The position numbers and the translations under genes are program-made. 64,000 nucleotides of DNA from Aaosphaeria pasadenensis (taxonomy: Eukaryota; Ascomycota; Dothideomycetes; Pleosporales), in contig JAKLMB010000002.1 of assembly GCA_022813625.1 (NCBI GenBank), positions 1,984,001-2,048,000 on the forward strand, written 5' to 3'. Positions 1 to 10,407 of the stretch are shown here, one piece after another (the stretch's first letter is position 1; each line of letters begins with the position of its first letter). The notes below the pieces were generated by a model, which saw only the letters and a program-made list of their open reading frames with translations, made no database searches and was not told where the DNA came from.

Positions 1-135
1 CTGGAGGCTACGGGAATTGACGTCACGAAAGAGTGCGTTACTGAGGTCCGCTTGATCAGGTGGCAGGGGGATTTAGACAGTCGGAGGGTGGGGGATGAAC
101 TGGAAATATCGTTCAGAAGAGCATCTTCGCACTAA
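1..135 (+). CDS. possible 3' end of a gene truncated by the window edge
   Basis: Frame 1 is open from the first base to a TAA at 133-135 (44 codons, ending in ...ISFRRASSH). The composition is protein-like (charged, few low-complexity runs), and an AATAAA-like stretch follows near 288. I do not recognise a family. An open run of this length can occur by chance, so this is a weak call; the rest of the gene would lie to the left of the window. Confidence 0.28.
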   Translation: MEATGIDVTKECVTEVRLIRWQGDLDSRRVGDELEISFRRASSH

Positions 136-529
136 CTGGCGGACAGCCTTCTCCCAGTCTAATTTCTATACTTTCCCTCCATAGGTTCCAAATTGCAAAA
201 GGAGAAGGAATTTGGGCATCGAGGAAACGCACATGGAACATTACAAGTTCACACCAATTGAATGATAGCCAGAAGTCGTGATAATTTCAATAAATGAACT
301 GCATGGAAAACATTATAGTTGAATTACTTTTGAAAACCTATACTACGCCAGTCCGGAAAACCAAAGAGAGCTACCCTAGCTGCATACCACATCACTTTGG
401 TCTCTCATTGCCACGCAGGGAGCAGCATGTGACGACAATACATAAACCTACATTTCACTTACGCTCGCGACGCTCCCTGGCCACCTAGGCGAGGTCGGGC
501 TGGTGTTTTCGTTGACAAGCATACACAGC
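136..529. other. intergenic / 3' UTR region
   Basis: No convincing gene is seen. The right part is presumably the 3' untranslated region of the nucleolin-like gene that ends at 530 on the minus strand. The short open frame at 294-488 has no coding character. Confidence 0.5.
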
Positions 530-2017
530 TTAGAAGGTGACCTTCTTTCCAGAGAAGTCACCGAAGCCACCACGGTTGGTGGAGCCAAATCCACCACGAG
601 CTCCACCGCGACCACCGCCACGACCACCTCCACGGCCGCCGCGGCCGCGATCGCCGAATCCACCACGGCCACCACCACGGCCACCGCCGCGACCACCTCC
701 GAAGCCGCCACCGTTCTGAGGGGGGCGGGCCGAGGCAAAGTCTAGGCGGATGGCGCGGCCAGCAATATCAGCGCCGTTGAGAGCCTCGAGAGCAGCCTTG
801 GCCTCTTCAACGGTAGTGAAATCGACATAGCCGAAGCCCTTTGGCTGGCCAGACTCACGATCGGTCGGCAGCGAGACACGAGTGATCTCGCCATAGGCGG
901 AGAAGGCCTCGGAAATCAGATCGTTCGTAGCATCGAAAGAGACATTGCCGATGAAGAGGGTGTTGCTCTCGGCACTGCGCTGGTCACCGAACTTCTGGGC
1001 GCGAGCGTTGGGCTTGTCACCACCTTGGTTGTTCTGTCGTGGGGCTGCAAAGTCAACGTTCAAGGCGCGGTTGTCCAAATCCTTTCCATGCATCTCCTTC
1101 TGTGCCTTCTTAGCGTCGGCGCCAGAGACAAAAGTGACGTATCCGAAACCCTTGGAGCGACCAGAGTCACGATCGGTGACAATGCGACAACCCTCGATCT
1201 CACCGAAGGAGGAGAACTCGCGCTGAAGCCAATCCTCGTCCACATTCCAGGAGAGGTTACCGACAAACAGGTTGCCATTCTCCTCTTCGCCCTGGGCAGC
1301 GGCGGTCTCGGTCTTGGTCTTCTTAACAACAGGCTCAGCCTCAGCTTCGGCCTTCCTCTTCTTGGATGGTGCCTCCTCCTCACTATCGCTGTCGGTCTCG
1401 CTGTCGCTGGAACCGGACTCAGAATCGCTAGACGCGTCAGAGTCTTCGGAAGATGCCTGATAAGTCAGTATGAATTTTCATGTTCGATTGATTGATGTAT
1501 TTACCTCGGCCTTGGCTGCAGTCTTCTTCGTGGCTGGCTTCTCGTCCTCGGACTCATCCTCGCTGCTGTCGCTTGAAGAATCATCGCTGGAGCTTTCAGA
1601 GGCATCCTTCTTCACGGCCTTGGCATTGCCATTGACCTTCGGGGCCTCCTCCTCCTCGTCGCTGCTGCTGGAAGAATCATCGCTCGACGAATCAGAGTCA
1701 GATTCCTCAGCGGGCTTCTTCGCACCCTTAGCCTTGACGGGTGCTTTGGTATCAACCTCTTCCTCGCTCTCACTTGCGGAGCTGTCGTCTTCGTCTTCGC
1801 TGGAGCTGGAGCTAGAGTCGGACTCAGGCTCGGGAGTAGGCACCTTCTTGGATTTCTTCTTTGAAAGGCTACTGGCAGCAGATTTGGCGATCTTCTTGCT
1901 GTTTGCCTTGGAGGATTGGGTAGGCTTAGTCACACGACCTTCCTTGACGCTGGAAAGTTCGGCCTTCTTGGCGCTGCCCTTCTTCGAGGACTTGTCGCTG
2001 GACTTGGTCTTAGACAT
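530..2017 (-). CDS. NSR1: nucleolin-like nucleolar RNA-binding protein (Nsr1/gar2 family)
   Basis: Two exons, 2017-1505 and 1456-530, with a 48-nt intron (donor GTAAAT, branch CTGAC, acceptor CAG), give 479 residues. The layout is that of Nsr1/gar2/nucleolin. Residues 1 to about 225 are Lys-rich and then alternate acidic and Ser tracts (casein-kinase-type sites). Two RRM domains follow at about 230-310 and 335-412; the second begins TLFIGNVSFDA and carries GFGYVDF as RNP1. The tail of about 60 residues is a GGRGG-rich RGG domain ending in GKKVTF. In yeast this family works in the nucleolus in pre-rRNA processing and ribosome assembly. The start is the first ATG followed by the Lys/Ser-rich N terminus; an in-frame upstream extension exists but looks like 5' UTR. 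It is divergent from ALG6. Family assignment is firm; orthology to NSR1 is by architecture. Confidence 0.93.
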
Positions 2018-2766
2018 GGTGATAGATGAGGGGTAAATCGAATCTAGATTGGTATTAGTATGATGCTGGCTGCCGGCTTTGCAGGATTGGGATAGGAAAG
2101 GGATGAGAAGGGAAGCTAGCAAATCCGCTGTGCGTGCGGATGCTGACGAAGGTCAAGACGTCTGCTTCTATTTGGATGCCTCAAGTTGCGCAAAGCCCAC
2201 TGGTATCTCTCGAGTCCGCAAGGCGGAAACCCATCAAGCCCACAGGTAGCCGACTAGAAAGCCCACAGAAGATTGTCCTCAAGGCAGAGTGTTCCCACAA
2301 AGGCCGAGAGTACAATAAAGCCAATGCCCTCAGTAGTGAAAAGCCCTTTCGGTGCTGACGAGTCGCAGAGACACGACAGACCTAAATATGTGTAGAAAGA
2401 AATGTGCCGCAAATGCCCACTGACTTGTTTGTAATATTCTGGTACTTGAAAACCCTCAGTTGCCCACAAAAGCCCTCTGAAAGCCCTCGTGAAAAAGTGA
2501 AAAAGTAAGAGGATGTGAAGAAAAAATCAGGTGGCGGAGAGGTTGGAGTCGCAGAGATAACTTTTTTTTTAAACCCTTGTATACCTTGGGATAAAGCTCT
2601 GTACGTTTAAAGATCCGTGCGGGCGGCCAAGTTTTCGAGGGAAAACTTGGCAGCCCTAGTCCATATTGGTAACAACAGATCGTGTATGTGCAAAACATAC
2701 CAAAGACAGGTCCTGAAGCAAACACCTAGCTTCATCAAACAACATATTCTGGTGCAGGATATTCCC
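2018..2766. promoter_or_regulatory. shared upstream region of the nucleolin-like gene and ALG6
   Basis: A 750-bp region lies between two divergent starts. A T/A run sits near 2560-2570. No separate gene is evident; short open frames here overlap both presumed 5' UTRs. Confidence 0.5.
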
Positions 2767-4577
2767 ATGGTGTCTTTCCAGACGCATAAGCCCCGGCGGC
2801 GAAGGAAGATTGAAGACGGCTCACTCGCACATGTCACGCATGGCACTCTCGGTCTAGATCAGACGACGAATACCCGAAAACCAGCCTTCCCCCTCGTCGC
2901 ATTTCTCTGGCCTGCGAAGGGCACTGTGTCGCAATGGGTGACCATTCCTCTCATATTGATGAGCGCCGGCCTCTTTAGATGGTCTACTGGCCTCTGGGGA
3001 TATTCCGGATTCCAATCGCCGCCAATGCATGGCGACTTCGAGGCCCAACGACATTGGATGGAAATAACACAGCACCTGCCAGTCTCCCAGTGGTACTATC
3101 ATGATCTGGAGTGGTGGGGTTTGGATTATCCGCCTCTGACCGCATATCACAGTTGGCTACTTGGAATCATGTAAGAGATCGACTGTGCGATTGTTATTCT
3201 CTAGCTGACTGTATCAGTGGATCTAAAATCAATGCTGAATGGTTTACATTGATCAAATCGCGCGCCCTCGATGATCCTTCATTGAAAGTGTACATGCGAG
3301 CAACAGTCCTCGTGTCCGAGTACTTGATTTATATCCCCGCGCTCATCGTCTTCCTTCGCCGATACTCTCGACTTGAAGGTGTCAATATCTGGGAGGCGTC
3401 CATCGCTCTCGTTGCGATCCTTATGCAGCCTGCAACAATCCTGATCGACCATGGCCATTTCCAATACAATGCTGTAATGCTGGGCTTCGCAATTGCTAGT
3501 ATCTCAAGCATGGTTGCTGGACGACCATTGTGGGGCTGCGTGTTCTTCGTGGCAGCTCTTGGGTTCAAACAAATGGCCCTATTTTACGCTCCAGCAATAT
3601 TCGCCTACCTCTTAGGGTTGTGCCTGTTTCCTCGACTCGCCTTTACCCGACTGTTGGCCATCGCAATTGTCACAATTGTTTCATTTGGCATTCTCTACCT
3701 CCCCTTCTTACTGGGAATTGCTCATGATATTTATCATGGCTTATCACTGGATGACTTACCTTTACCTCCTTTTCTTGCCTCCGTCCCCATCGCATTGAAC
3801 GACGAGGCCTGGTACTATCCCTTTCTCCTTGAGGTCTCTCAATCGATTCATCGAATATTTCCCTTCTCACGGGGACTGTTTGAAGACAAAGTAGCCAATA
3901 TCTGGTGCACTATCCACACCCTACACAAGCTTCACCGATATCCCAGTGCCCTTCTTCAACGAGCAGCACTTGTCGCAACATCCATTTCCATTTCTGTACC
4001 TTGTCTCATACTTTTTCTCAGACCAAAGCGTGCACTTCTTCCGTTGGGTTTTGCAGCGACAGCGTGGGGATTCTTTCTGTGCTCGTACCAAGTGCATGAG
4101 AAGAATGTTTTACTTCCACTGCTCCCAACAACTGTTTTGTTGAGCGGAGAAGGTGGATTGCTCCCATCCATTCGTGCCTGGGTTGGGCTGGCCAATCTAG
4201 CCGGTGTTTGGACCATGTTCCCACTTTTGAAACGAGATGAACTTCAAGTGCCATACTTTGTTCTGACCCTCCTGTGGGCATATCTGCTTGGGCTACCTCC
4301 TCTATCGTTCTCTGCATACCGTGGTTCTGGGAAGGGCGAGTTGGGATTGCTCACAAAGATCAGCCATCTGGCTATCTACTTGGCAATGGTCGCATGGCAC
4401 TTTGGCGAGGCATTTTGGGAACCACCGCCGGAGAAGCCTGATTTGTGGGCAGTGCTCAATGCCATTATTGGTTGTGCAGCTTTTGGCATATGCTATCTCT
4501 GGTGTGTATACAGGTTGGTATGGAAGAGCAATCTTTTCAGTTCTCGCAAAGCAAAATCGGGGGTAAAGGTTCAATGA
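2767..4577 (+). CDS. ALG6: dolichyl-P-Glc:Man9GlcNAc2-PP-dolichol alpha-1,3-glucosyltransferase (Alg6)
   Basis: Exons 2767-3170 and 3218-4577 with a 47-nt intron (GTAAGA...CAG) give 587 residues. The protein is a polytopic ER membrane glycosyltransferase of family GT57, which adds the first glucose to the lipid-linked oligosaccharide for N-glycosylation. The GT57 signature HGDFEAQRHW lies in the first lumenal loop, with the expected catalytic Asp at about residue 90. It is followed by the YPPLTAYHS segment and many hydrophobic helices up to residue 570. The N terminus has an RRRRK patch before the first helix. The intron join restores the expected LLGIIGSK continuity. Start 2767 is the first ATG that gives a conventional N terminus; an in-frame ATG at 2617 would add 50 unlikely residues. 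It converges with COX17, leaving 282 bp between the stops. Confidence 0.94.
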
Positions 4578-4859
4578 GTCTTTCGATATCCCTCGTTAAA
4601 AATCATGATGGCTAGGCATTCGCATAGATACCCATTTCCTCATCTATAAAGAAGGCGAGAGCATCAATCTCTTTTTGCTTGTACTATATCATACAGTCTA
4701 AACTACCTCATATTACAATATACAATACAAAGAATTGGGCATTCCATCCACATGACTCAGACGCTGTGATATGTGAGTTGTGATGCAAATGCGCCCGCCA
4801 GCAGCCCGCCAGCGTTGTGGGGAACGGTCGCTACCCTCGTCCATGCATCATGGCTTGGA

Positions 4860-5211
4860 TCAAATCTTGAATCCATAACCTGCCATGCACACCTTGTACT
4901 TGGTGACAAGGTCTGCGCATTCCTTTTGGGCGTTGTCTGAATTCGAGAATAGCATGCATTCGTCCCGGGCGGCTTTCTCATCTGTACATACGCAGCATGG
5001 CTACAAATGATTCGTGGGTCAGTTATGGATGTCTGAATCGTTGCCTGTGTTTGACAATCGTACCTTCGGCTTGCTTGGTACTGAGGAAGGTGCTTTGGGG
5101 TCTGCGCCGGCGTTGGCGGCAATGGCAGGAGCGGTCACTATGAAGAATCTAGTCAGTAAACTGCCCGTCTCAACGAAAGAACTACAACCTACTTGATTGT
5201 CCGGATCCCAT
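4860..5211 (-). CDS. COX17: cytochrome c oxidase copper chaperone Cox17
   Basis: A three-exon gene too fragmented for simple ORF finding: 5211-5193 (19 nt), 5137-5064 (74 nt) and 5000-4860 (141 nt), giving 77 residues. The C-terminal exon is diagnostic: KPCCVC (copper-binding Cys33/34/36) followed by a twin CX9C coiled-coil-helix (Cys36-Cys46 and Cys59-Cys69) and the ending MAGYGFKI. Cox17 carries Cu(I) in the mitochondrial intermembrane space to Sco1 and Cox11 for cytochrome oxidase assembly. Both introns have good GTAGGT/GTACGA donors, CTGAC branch sites and TAG acceptors. The first exon codes only MGSGQS plus one base; its junction creates a second ATG codon (Met7), so translation could also start there. 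It is divergent from RNA1, with a 399-bp shared upstream region. Confidence 0.93.
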
Positions 5212-5610
5212 TGTGAGGATATGGAGAGTGGTGATGAATGTCGACGATTGCAGATTAGCAATCGAACGAGAACAAAGTTCGCTGGGCTTGGACCCTTCAC
5301 CCTTGTACCTTGCTCACGTCATCAGTGTCGACTGCGCGTCAAGCGTTAATCTCGTGTGGCTATACGAATCATATTGCAGCATTATTTTTCTGACTAAACA
5401 AGGGTTCGGCCCCTCCATCAGGCTCTTGTCTTGGCTTTCGCGACGCTGCAGCGCAGTAGAACAACGAAAACCAAAACCCACACCTTTAGAGCCGCGGAAT
5501 TGTTTACCACCCAACCAAAACACCTCTCCCACTTTGGACCTCCTGTGCTTTTTCCCGTCTATTATCCTTATTTCAAGCGCACTATCAGGGGCCACATCCG
5601 CACTGACATC
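5212..5610. promoter_or_regulatory. divergent promoter region COX17 / RNA1
   Basis: A 399-bp intergenic region lies between the COX17 start (minus) and the RNA1 start (plus). I see no gene in it. It probably holds both 5' UTRs. Confidence 0.5.
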
Positions 5611-6941
5611 ATGTCTACCTCCAAATTGTTCTCGCTTGAAGGGAGGGGCTTGAAGCTCGACACTGCGGGGGATATTGAGCCTCACGTTGCCGACTTGAGG
5701 GCAAACAATGATGTGGAGGAGGTTCGCCTTTTGGGAAACACTCTTGGAATCGAAGCTTCCGAGGCCCTCGCAAAGATATTGGCGACTAAGAAGAAATTAA
5801 AGGTTCGTCCCACGCGCTCTCCATTGCTTCCAAAGACTGACTTCGTTACTGATGGTAGGTTGCCAATCTTGCCGACATCTTCACGGCACGCCTTCTGTCG
5901 GAAATCCCCCCTGCCTTGTCCCATCTTCTCACCGCACTTCTTGAGCTTCCCGAGCTTCATACCGTGAACTTGTCGGACAACGCCTTTGGGCTCAATACGC
6001 AAGCGCCTCTCGTAGATTTTCTCTCCAAACACGTTCCCCTTCGTCACTTGATCCTCAATAACAACGGCCTTGGACCGGCGGCTGGAGTTCTCGTGGCAGA
6101 TGCGCTAAGTCTCCTGGCGGAGAAGAAGGAGGCTGCCAAGAAAGAAGGCAAAGATGTCCCTGACCTAGAGACTGTCATTTGTGGACGCAACCGGCTCGAG
6201 AACGGAAGTATGGCAGCGTGGGCCAAGGCATACGCTGCCCACAAGGGCGTTCGTGAAGTCAAGATGGTCCAAAATGGCATTCGACAAGAGGGTATCATAC
6301 ACTTGCTGAGCAACGGCTTGTCGCATGCTTCAAAGCTCAACATTCTCGACTTGCAGGACAACACATTCACTGCCACTGGCGCACGGGCGCTGAGCAACGT
6401 TGTCGGGCGTTGGACAGAACTGAAGGAACTGGGTGTGGGCGATTGTCTGCTGAGTGGACGAGGCGGTGTTGCCCTCGCCTCCGCGTTGGAGAAAGGACAG
6501 AACACTAAGCTTGAGGTGCTCCGTCTTCAGTACAATGAGATCAATGCTAAAGGCATCAAAGGGCTTGCAGACGCCCAGAGCAAGCTTCCCGCACTTCGAC
6601 GCGTTGAGCTGAACGGAAACATATTCGACGAGGAGGATGCGAATGTGGAGAGGCTGCGCGAAGCTCTGGATGAGCGAAAAGCGGCTGCTAACGGGAAGCA
6701 TGCGGATGATGAGGATTACTGGGGCATTGATGAACTTGACGATCTGGAAGAAGCCAGCGATGAGGAGGAGGAAGACGAAGCGGCTGCAGCCAGTGACGAG
6801 GAGGAGGGTGTCGAAGTGGAAGAGAAGGCCGCAAGGGAGGCGATCTCTGCCCAACAAGCCGAGAACGAGAACGTACCACAGGAGGAAGATAAGAAGGTCG
6901 ATGACTTGGCGGACGCCCTTGCGAAGACCCAAATCAAATAG
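5611..6941 (+). CDS. RNA1: Ran GTPase-activating protein 1 (Rna1/RanGAP)
   Basis: Exons 5611-5802 and 5859-6941 with a 56-nt intron (GTTCGT...TAG) give 424 residues. The protein is a leucine-rich-repeat protein of the RanGAP type. It starts FSLEGRGLKLDT, continues through about eleven LRR units (for example LRHLILNNNGLGP and LNILDLQDN), and ends in a strongly acidic stretch (about 325-385, rich in DEEEE) plus a short tail. Rna1 stimulates GTP hydrolysis on Ran in the cytoplasm and so maintains nucleocytoplasmic transport direction. The acidic tail and length (386 residues in fission yeast, about 407 in budding yeast) fit the family. The start codon gives a standard N terminus, and the intron sits between two LRRs. 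Confidence 0.94.
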
Positions 6942-9900
6942 ATATCCCAGATCTCAGCAATCCCCACCCCTAACGGAGTTTCACCAAACTTCTTTGACAT
7001 GTTAGACCAAGGAGAGTGTATAAGCTTGAAGTAGAAATGGTGAGCTAATAGCAATAGAGGAGATTATTTACATGTAATTGATCTAACCGTGTACCATTCG
7101 TGAGCGCGAGGCGCGCGTGTGTGCATGTTTTTATATACCAGTTGAATCGGTGCGAGCCATAGATCCCAATGCGAACCTAAGTATCTGTTTCTATAGCGGA
7201 GAGAACACTCGTATCTTTCTATGAACGCCCATGAATACTGCATGGGCGATGGCGATTGACTCCTTGCATTGATGAATGATCAGATTGAAATGCTGAATTG
7301 GTTGTCGACCACTGAGAAACTCACGGAACCTAGTCAACGGCGGTGGGAGGGCGGGATGTGCGGGAGGGATATCCGTCACTACTTGTACGTGTATGGAATA
7401 GTAAGTGATTGACGCCAGACTATGAGTGCCGGATTAGACGTGGGGCAGATTGATGAGGTGAACGCGAACGCGGCTACACAATACAATAGGGAAGGACGTT
7501 GTGGTGTTCGATTTGGGATGATGTATACAACTGCCTACCTAGGTACCTACCTTGTTCCTGGTAGAACTTACACTGCGCATTGAAAGTACCTGTCTACTCG
7601 TAGCCTATAGATACCTAGATAGGTAGGTACAAATAGTAATAAACACTGCCTAATTGCACTCACTACCCACGTGGTTACTCTTTGTCCATACTGTATGGCG
7701 GGGTTTCCTCCGGTAATTAACGCTCAATATAGTAACTACATACAGAGTAGAAATAGCGCGTATGTATAATGAACACCAACACTGACGTCGACGTCGACAC
7801 CGACGCCATCACCGGAGAAGACTCGTGAGACACAGGGTGATGGATTCTACGTAGATGAACAATTTCACGTGGGACGGATTGGTTCCTTATCTGTCCAAGT
7901 GTGGTATACTACGTACTTGGTTATTAATTAATTATTTGTAGATTCCTACTCCAAGTAGAACTCACACGGTAGGCTGCGTTGAGTGCCAAGGCACCCGCGC
8001 GCTTTTGCAACAAGCGACGTGTCAGAACTCAGAAGGCAATGGAAGAACAGAAAAGGGCCACCCCCACAGACTTTCTCCGTTGTTTTGTTTTCCCTTGGGA
8101 TGATTAATATCCTTGTGGGAATTGGAGGTTGAGATTGAATTAGGGTTTGGCTTCGGGTTTCGGTTTATTGCAACACGCGAGCGTCTGGCTCGGCCGGATG
8201 CAGGGGAAATTCAAGAAGCCGAAGGCAAAAAGAGAAACGGAGAGACCAAGAAATAATGAACCAAGGAACGAAGAACCAAGGAACACGGCACTCAAAAGCC
8301 TTCAAGAGGTCAGCCAGGCACGCATGAGTTTGTATTGGTCGTTATCGTCCAAGAGCCGGCGCCTGTGCAGGCGGGTGGCAATTGCAGCCGCCCGCCACAC
8401 CGGTACACCATAAGATTTTTCTACCCTCCAGAAAGAAATTTACTTTCTTTTCTAATTATTAACTTGCGAGGTACAGAGTAGATATCGTAAGTAACTACCG
8501 AGTACGGAGTAACTACTTGTCTGAGAGGAGTCACCATGTTCATGTATTTCTAGAGAGGATGGTGAAAAGGTACCTAGGTACTTGGGTAGGTACAAGTTGG
8601 ACGCGCAATGACGTGAGGTGCTCTGCTGTTGATGATGGTGAATCTCGGTACCTGGGTACTCCGTACTCCGTACTACTCACGAGGTAAGCTAAAGCCTGTC
8701 CCATGATTGTGGGATCGGATCGAATCAACTGGGTAGTCTACTGATCGAAATCCATCATCGTCAAGTGGAGATCAAAATATACGAGGATACTCATGGCTTG
8801 TACTTATCCTATGACCTGTTTATGTAAGTACCAGTGTACTTGGTATATGCGTGCGTAAATACTGTTGAAGCAATATTGATAACGATAATAATAATGTGAA
8901 CAGTTGAATACTCCGTGCATTCTCCATACTATGAGTAGTAATTGTACGAATAGGATAATACTCATTATCACAAGTAGATAGATGAATCGAGAAAGATGAA
9001 TTAAACGATGGATCGCGCATTGGAAGTAGTCAAGTGGAAGGACAAGTAACAGACTACACTCACTACTGCGCGGTATCAAAGTGGATCATCCTGTGGGTAC
9101 GCGCGCCTTTCCCAACATTCACCAAGCGGTCCCACAGATTTACGCCATCGACGTCGCTCGTGTCTTGTCTTGACCTTCATCTCCCAATTGCCTTTCACTC
9201 TACCCATTTTTTTTTTCTCTCATTCTCTCATCTCTCATCTCTCTTCCTCGCAGTTGCGTCTTTTCCGTTTCTCCCTCACCCCCTGCGCATCCAATAGATA
9301 CACACTGTGACACTACACTCAACGTTGCTCAAGTTCAACACCAAGTGCCACCCCACCGCCCCCTGGTGCCCTGTATGCGTCACCACCGATCATTACCGTT
9401 CACGTTTGCCTACTCCGTCCACGCTCAATAGTTACAGTACAAGGTCTCACAAGTATCTAATTTGCAGATCTGTGATTCATGATCCCTGCTCTGCTCGTCG
9501 ACCCCCTAAGTTGCTGCGTCCTGAATGGGCTTGATCCTTATCATCTCATCATTTACTTCACCTGCCAACTAGGTACCTACTGTGTAGGTAGGTATCTAGG
9601 TAACTACGAGTACTCCGTACAGATCGAGAGTGTCTTGCGAGTGCGATGAATTGTGATGCCCTGCTCGTACACTGTACCAATGGTGCATGCAATGCACATA
9701 CGGAGTACTTACAAGTACTATGATGCATGTATCTAAATACATATCTTGCCATGCCTGCCTATTCGTACTAACGACTACCTACCACCCACTAGCACTCCCC
9801 GTACATACATAGATGGGTACAAGTACAAGCAGTTACTCCGTACATTCACACAACTCGGTAACTACTGTACGTGCATGGAGTTCTTAATTACAACAACCCC

Positions 9901-10407
9901 ATGTTAGTCCAGGGCCGCTCCTCCTCTTTATCTTGTTCCTCCTCTTCCTTTTCTTCATCATCGAACTATCTGGGCCACTAAATAACCGCCTGCCCATTTA
10001 CTCATTCGCTTTCTCACCTTCTTAACCACAGTACAAGTACAAGTACACCAGCTCATACCATCACTTATCGCACGCGAACTACACTCCACTCACTACTGCG
10101 CACAGCCGCCAGTCTACACTACCATATCTCCACCACGTTAGCTTTTCCTTTTCTTCCTCTTCTTAACCTCTTCTAAACATTCGCTTGTATCCCGGTTTCA
10201 CTCTTCTCGTCCTCGTCATCCTCATCTCTATCCCCATTACGGGCAACAGTCACTACTTCAGTACTACCCTACCACTACGAGGAATAATCCTATCTGCTAC
10301 CTCGCCACCCCCCTCACCCTCTGAGGTTTGGGAAAACTTTAGCAAGCAAACCTCACTGAAGTTTAATCACCTCCCCGTATCTCCTCCAGGAAGTAGATTA
10401 ATTCACC
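6942..10407. other. 3.5-kb gene-poor region with repeated short palindromes
   Basis: No gene could be supported on either strand. The region is rich in words of the types CCTAGGTACC, TAGGTAGGTA and TACTCCGTA/TACGGAGTA (examples near 7538, 7615, 8500, 8570, 8655, 9575, 9610, 9700 and 9830). A pyrimidine-rich stretch (about 9175-9280) and CT-rich runs up to 10180 look like promoter and long 5' leader of the downstream channel gene. Open frames such as 8147-8413 or 9034-9297 have no coding character. Confidence 0.6.

Noticed and set aside
537..745. Pro- or Thr/Ala-rich frames over the nucleolin RGG region
   Set aside because: They are low-complexity shadows of the GGCGGTGGC-type RGG codons read on the other strand or frame.
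7191..7379. 62-codon minus-strand frame downstream of RNA1
   Set aside because: It begins with GTG rather than ATG and has no recognisable family; chance is more likely.
8147..8413. 88-codon open frame in the gene-poor region
   Set aside because: Lys/Arg/Asn-rich low-complexity translation, no homologue pattern, no intron or promoter logic.
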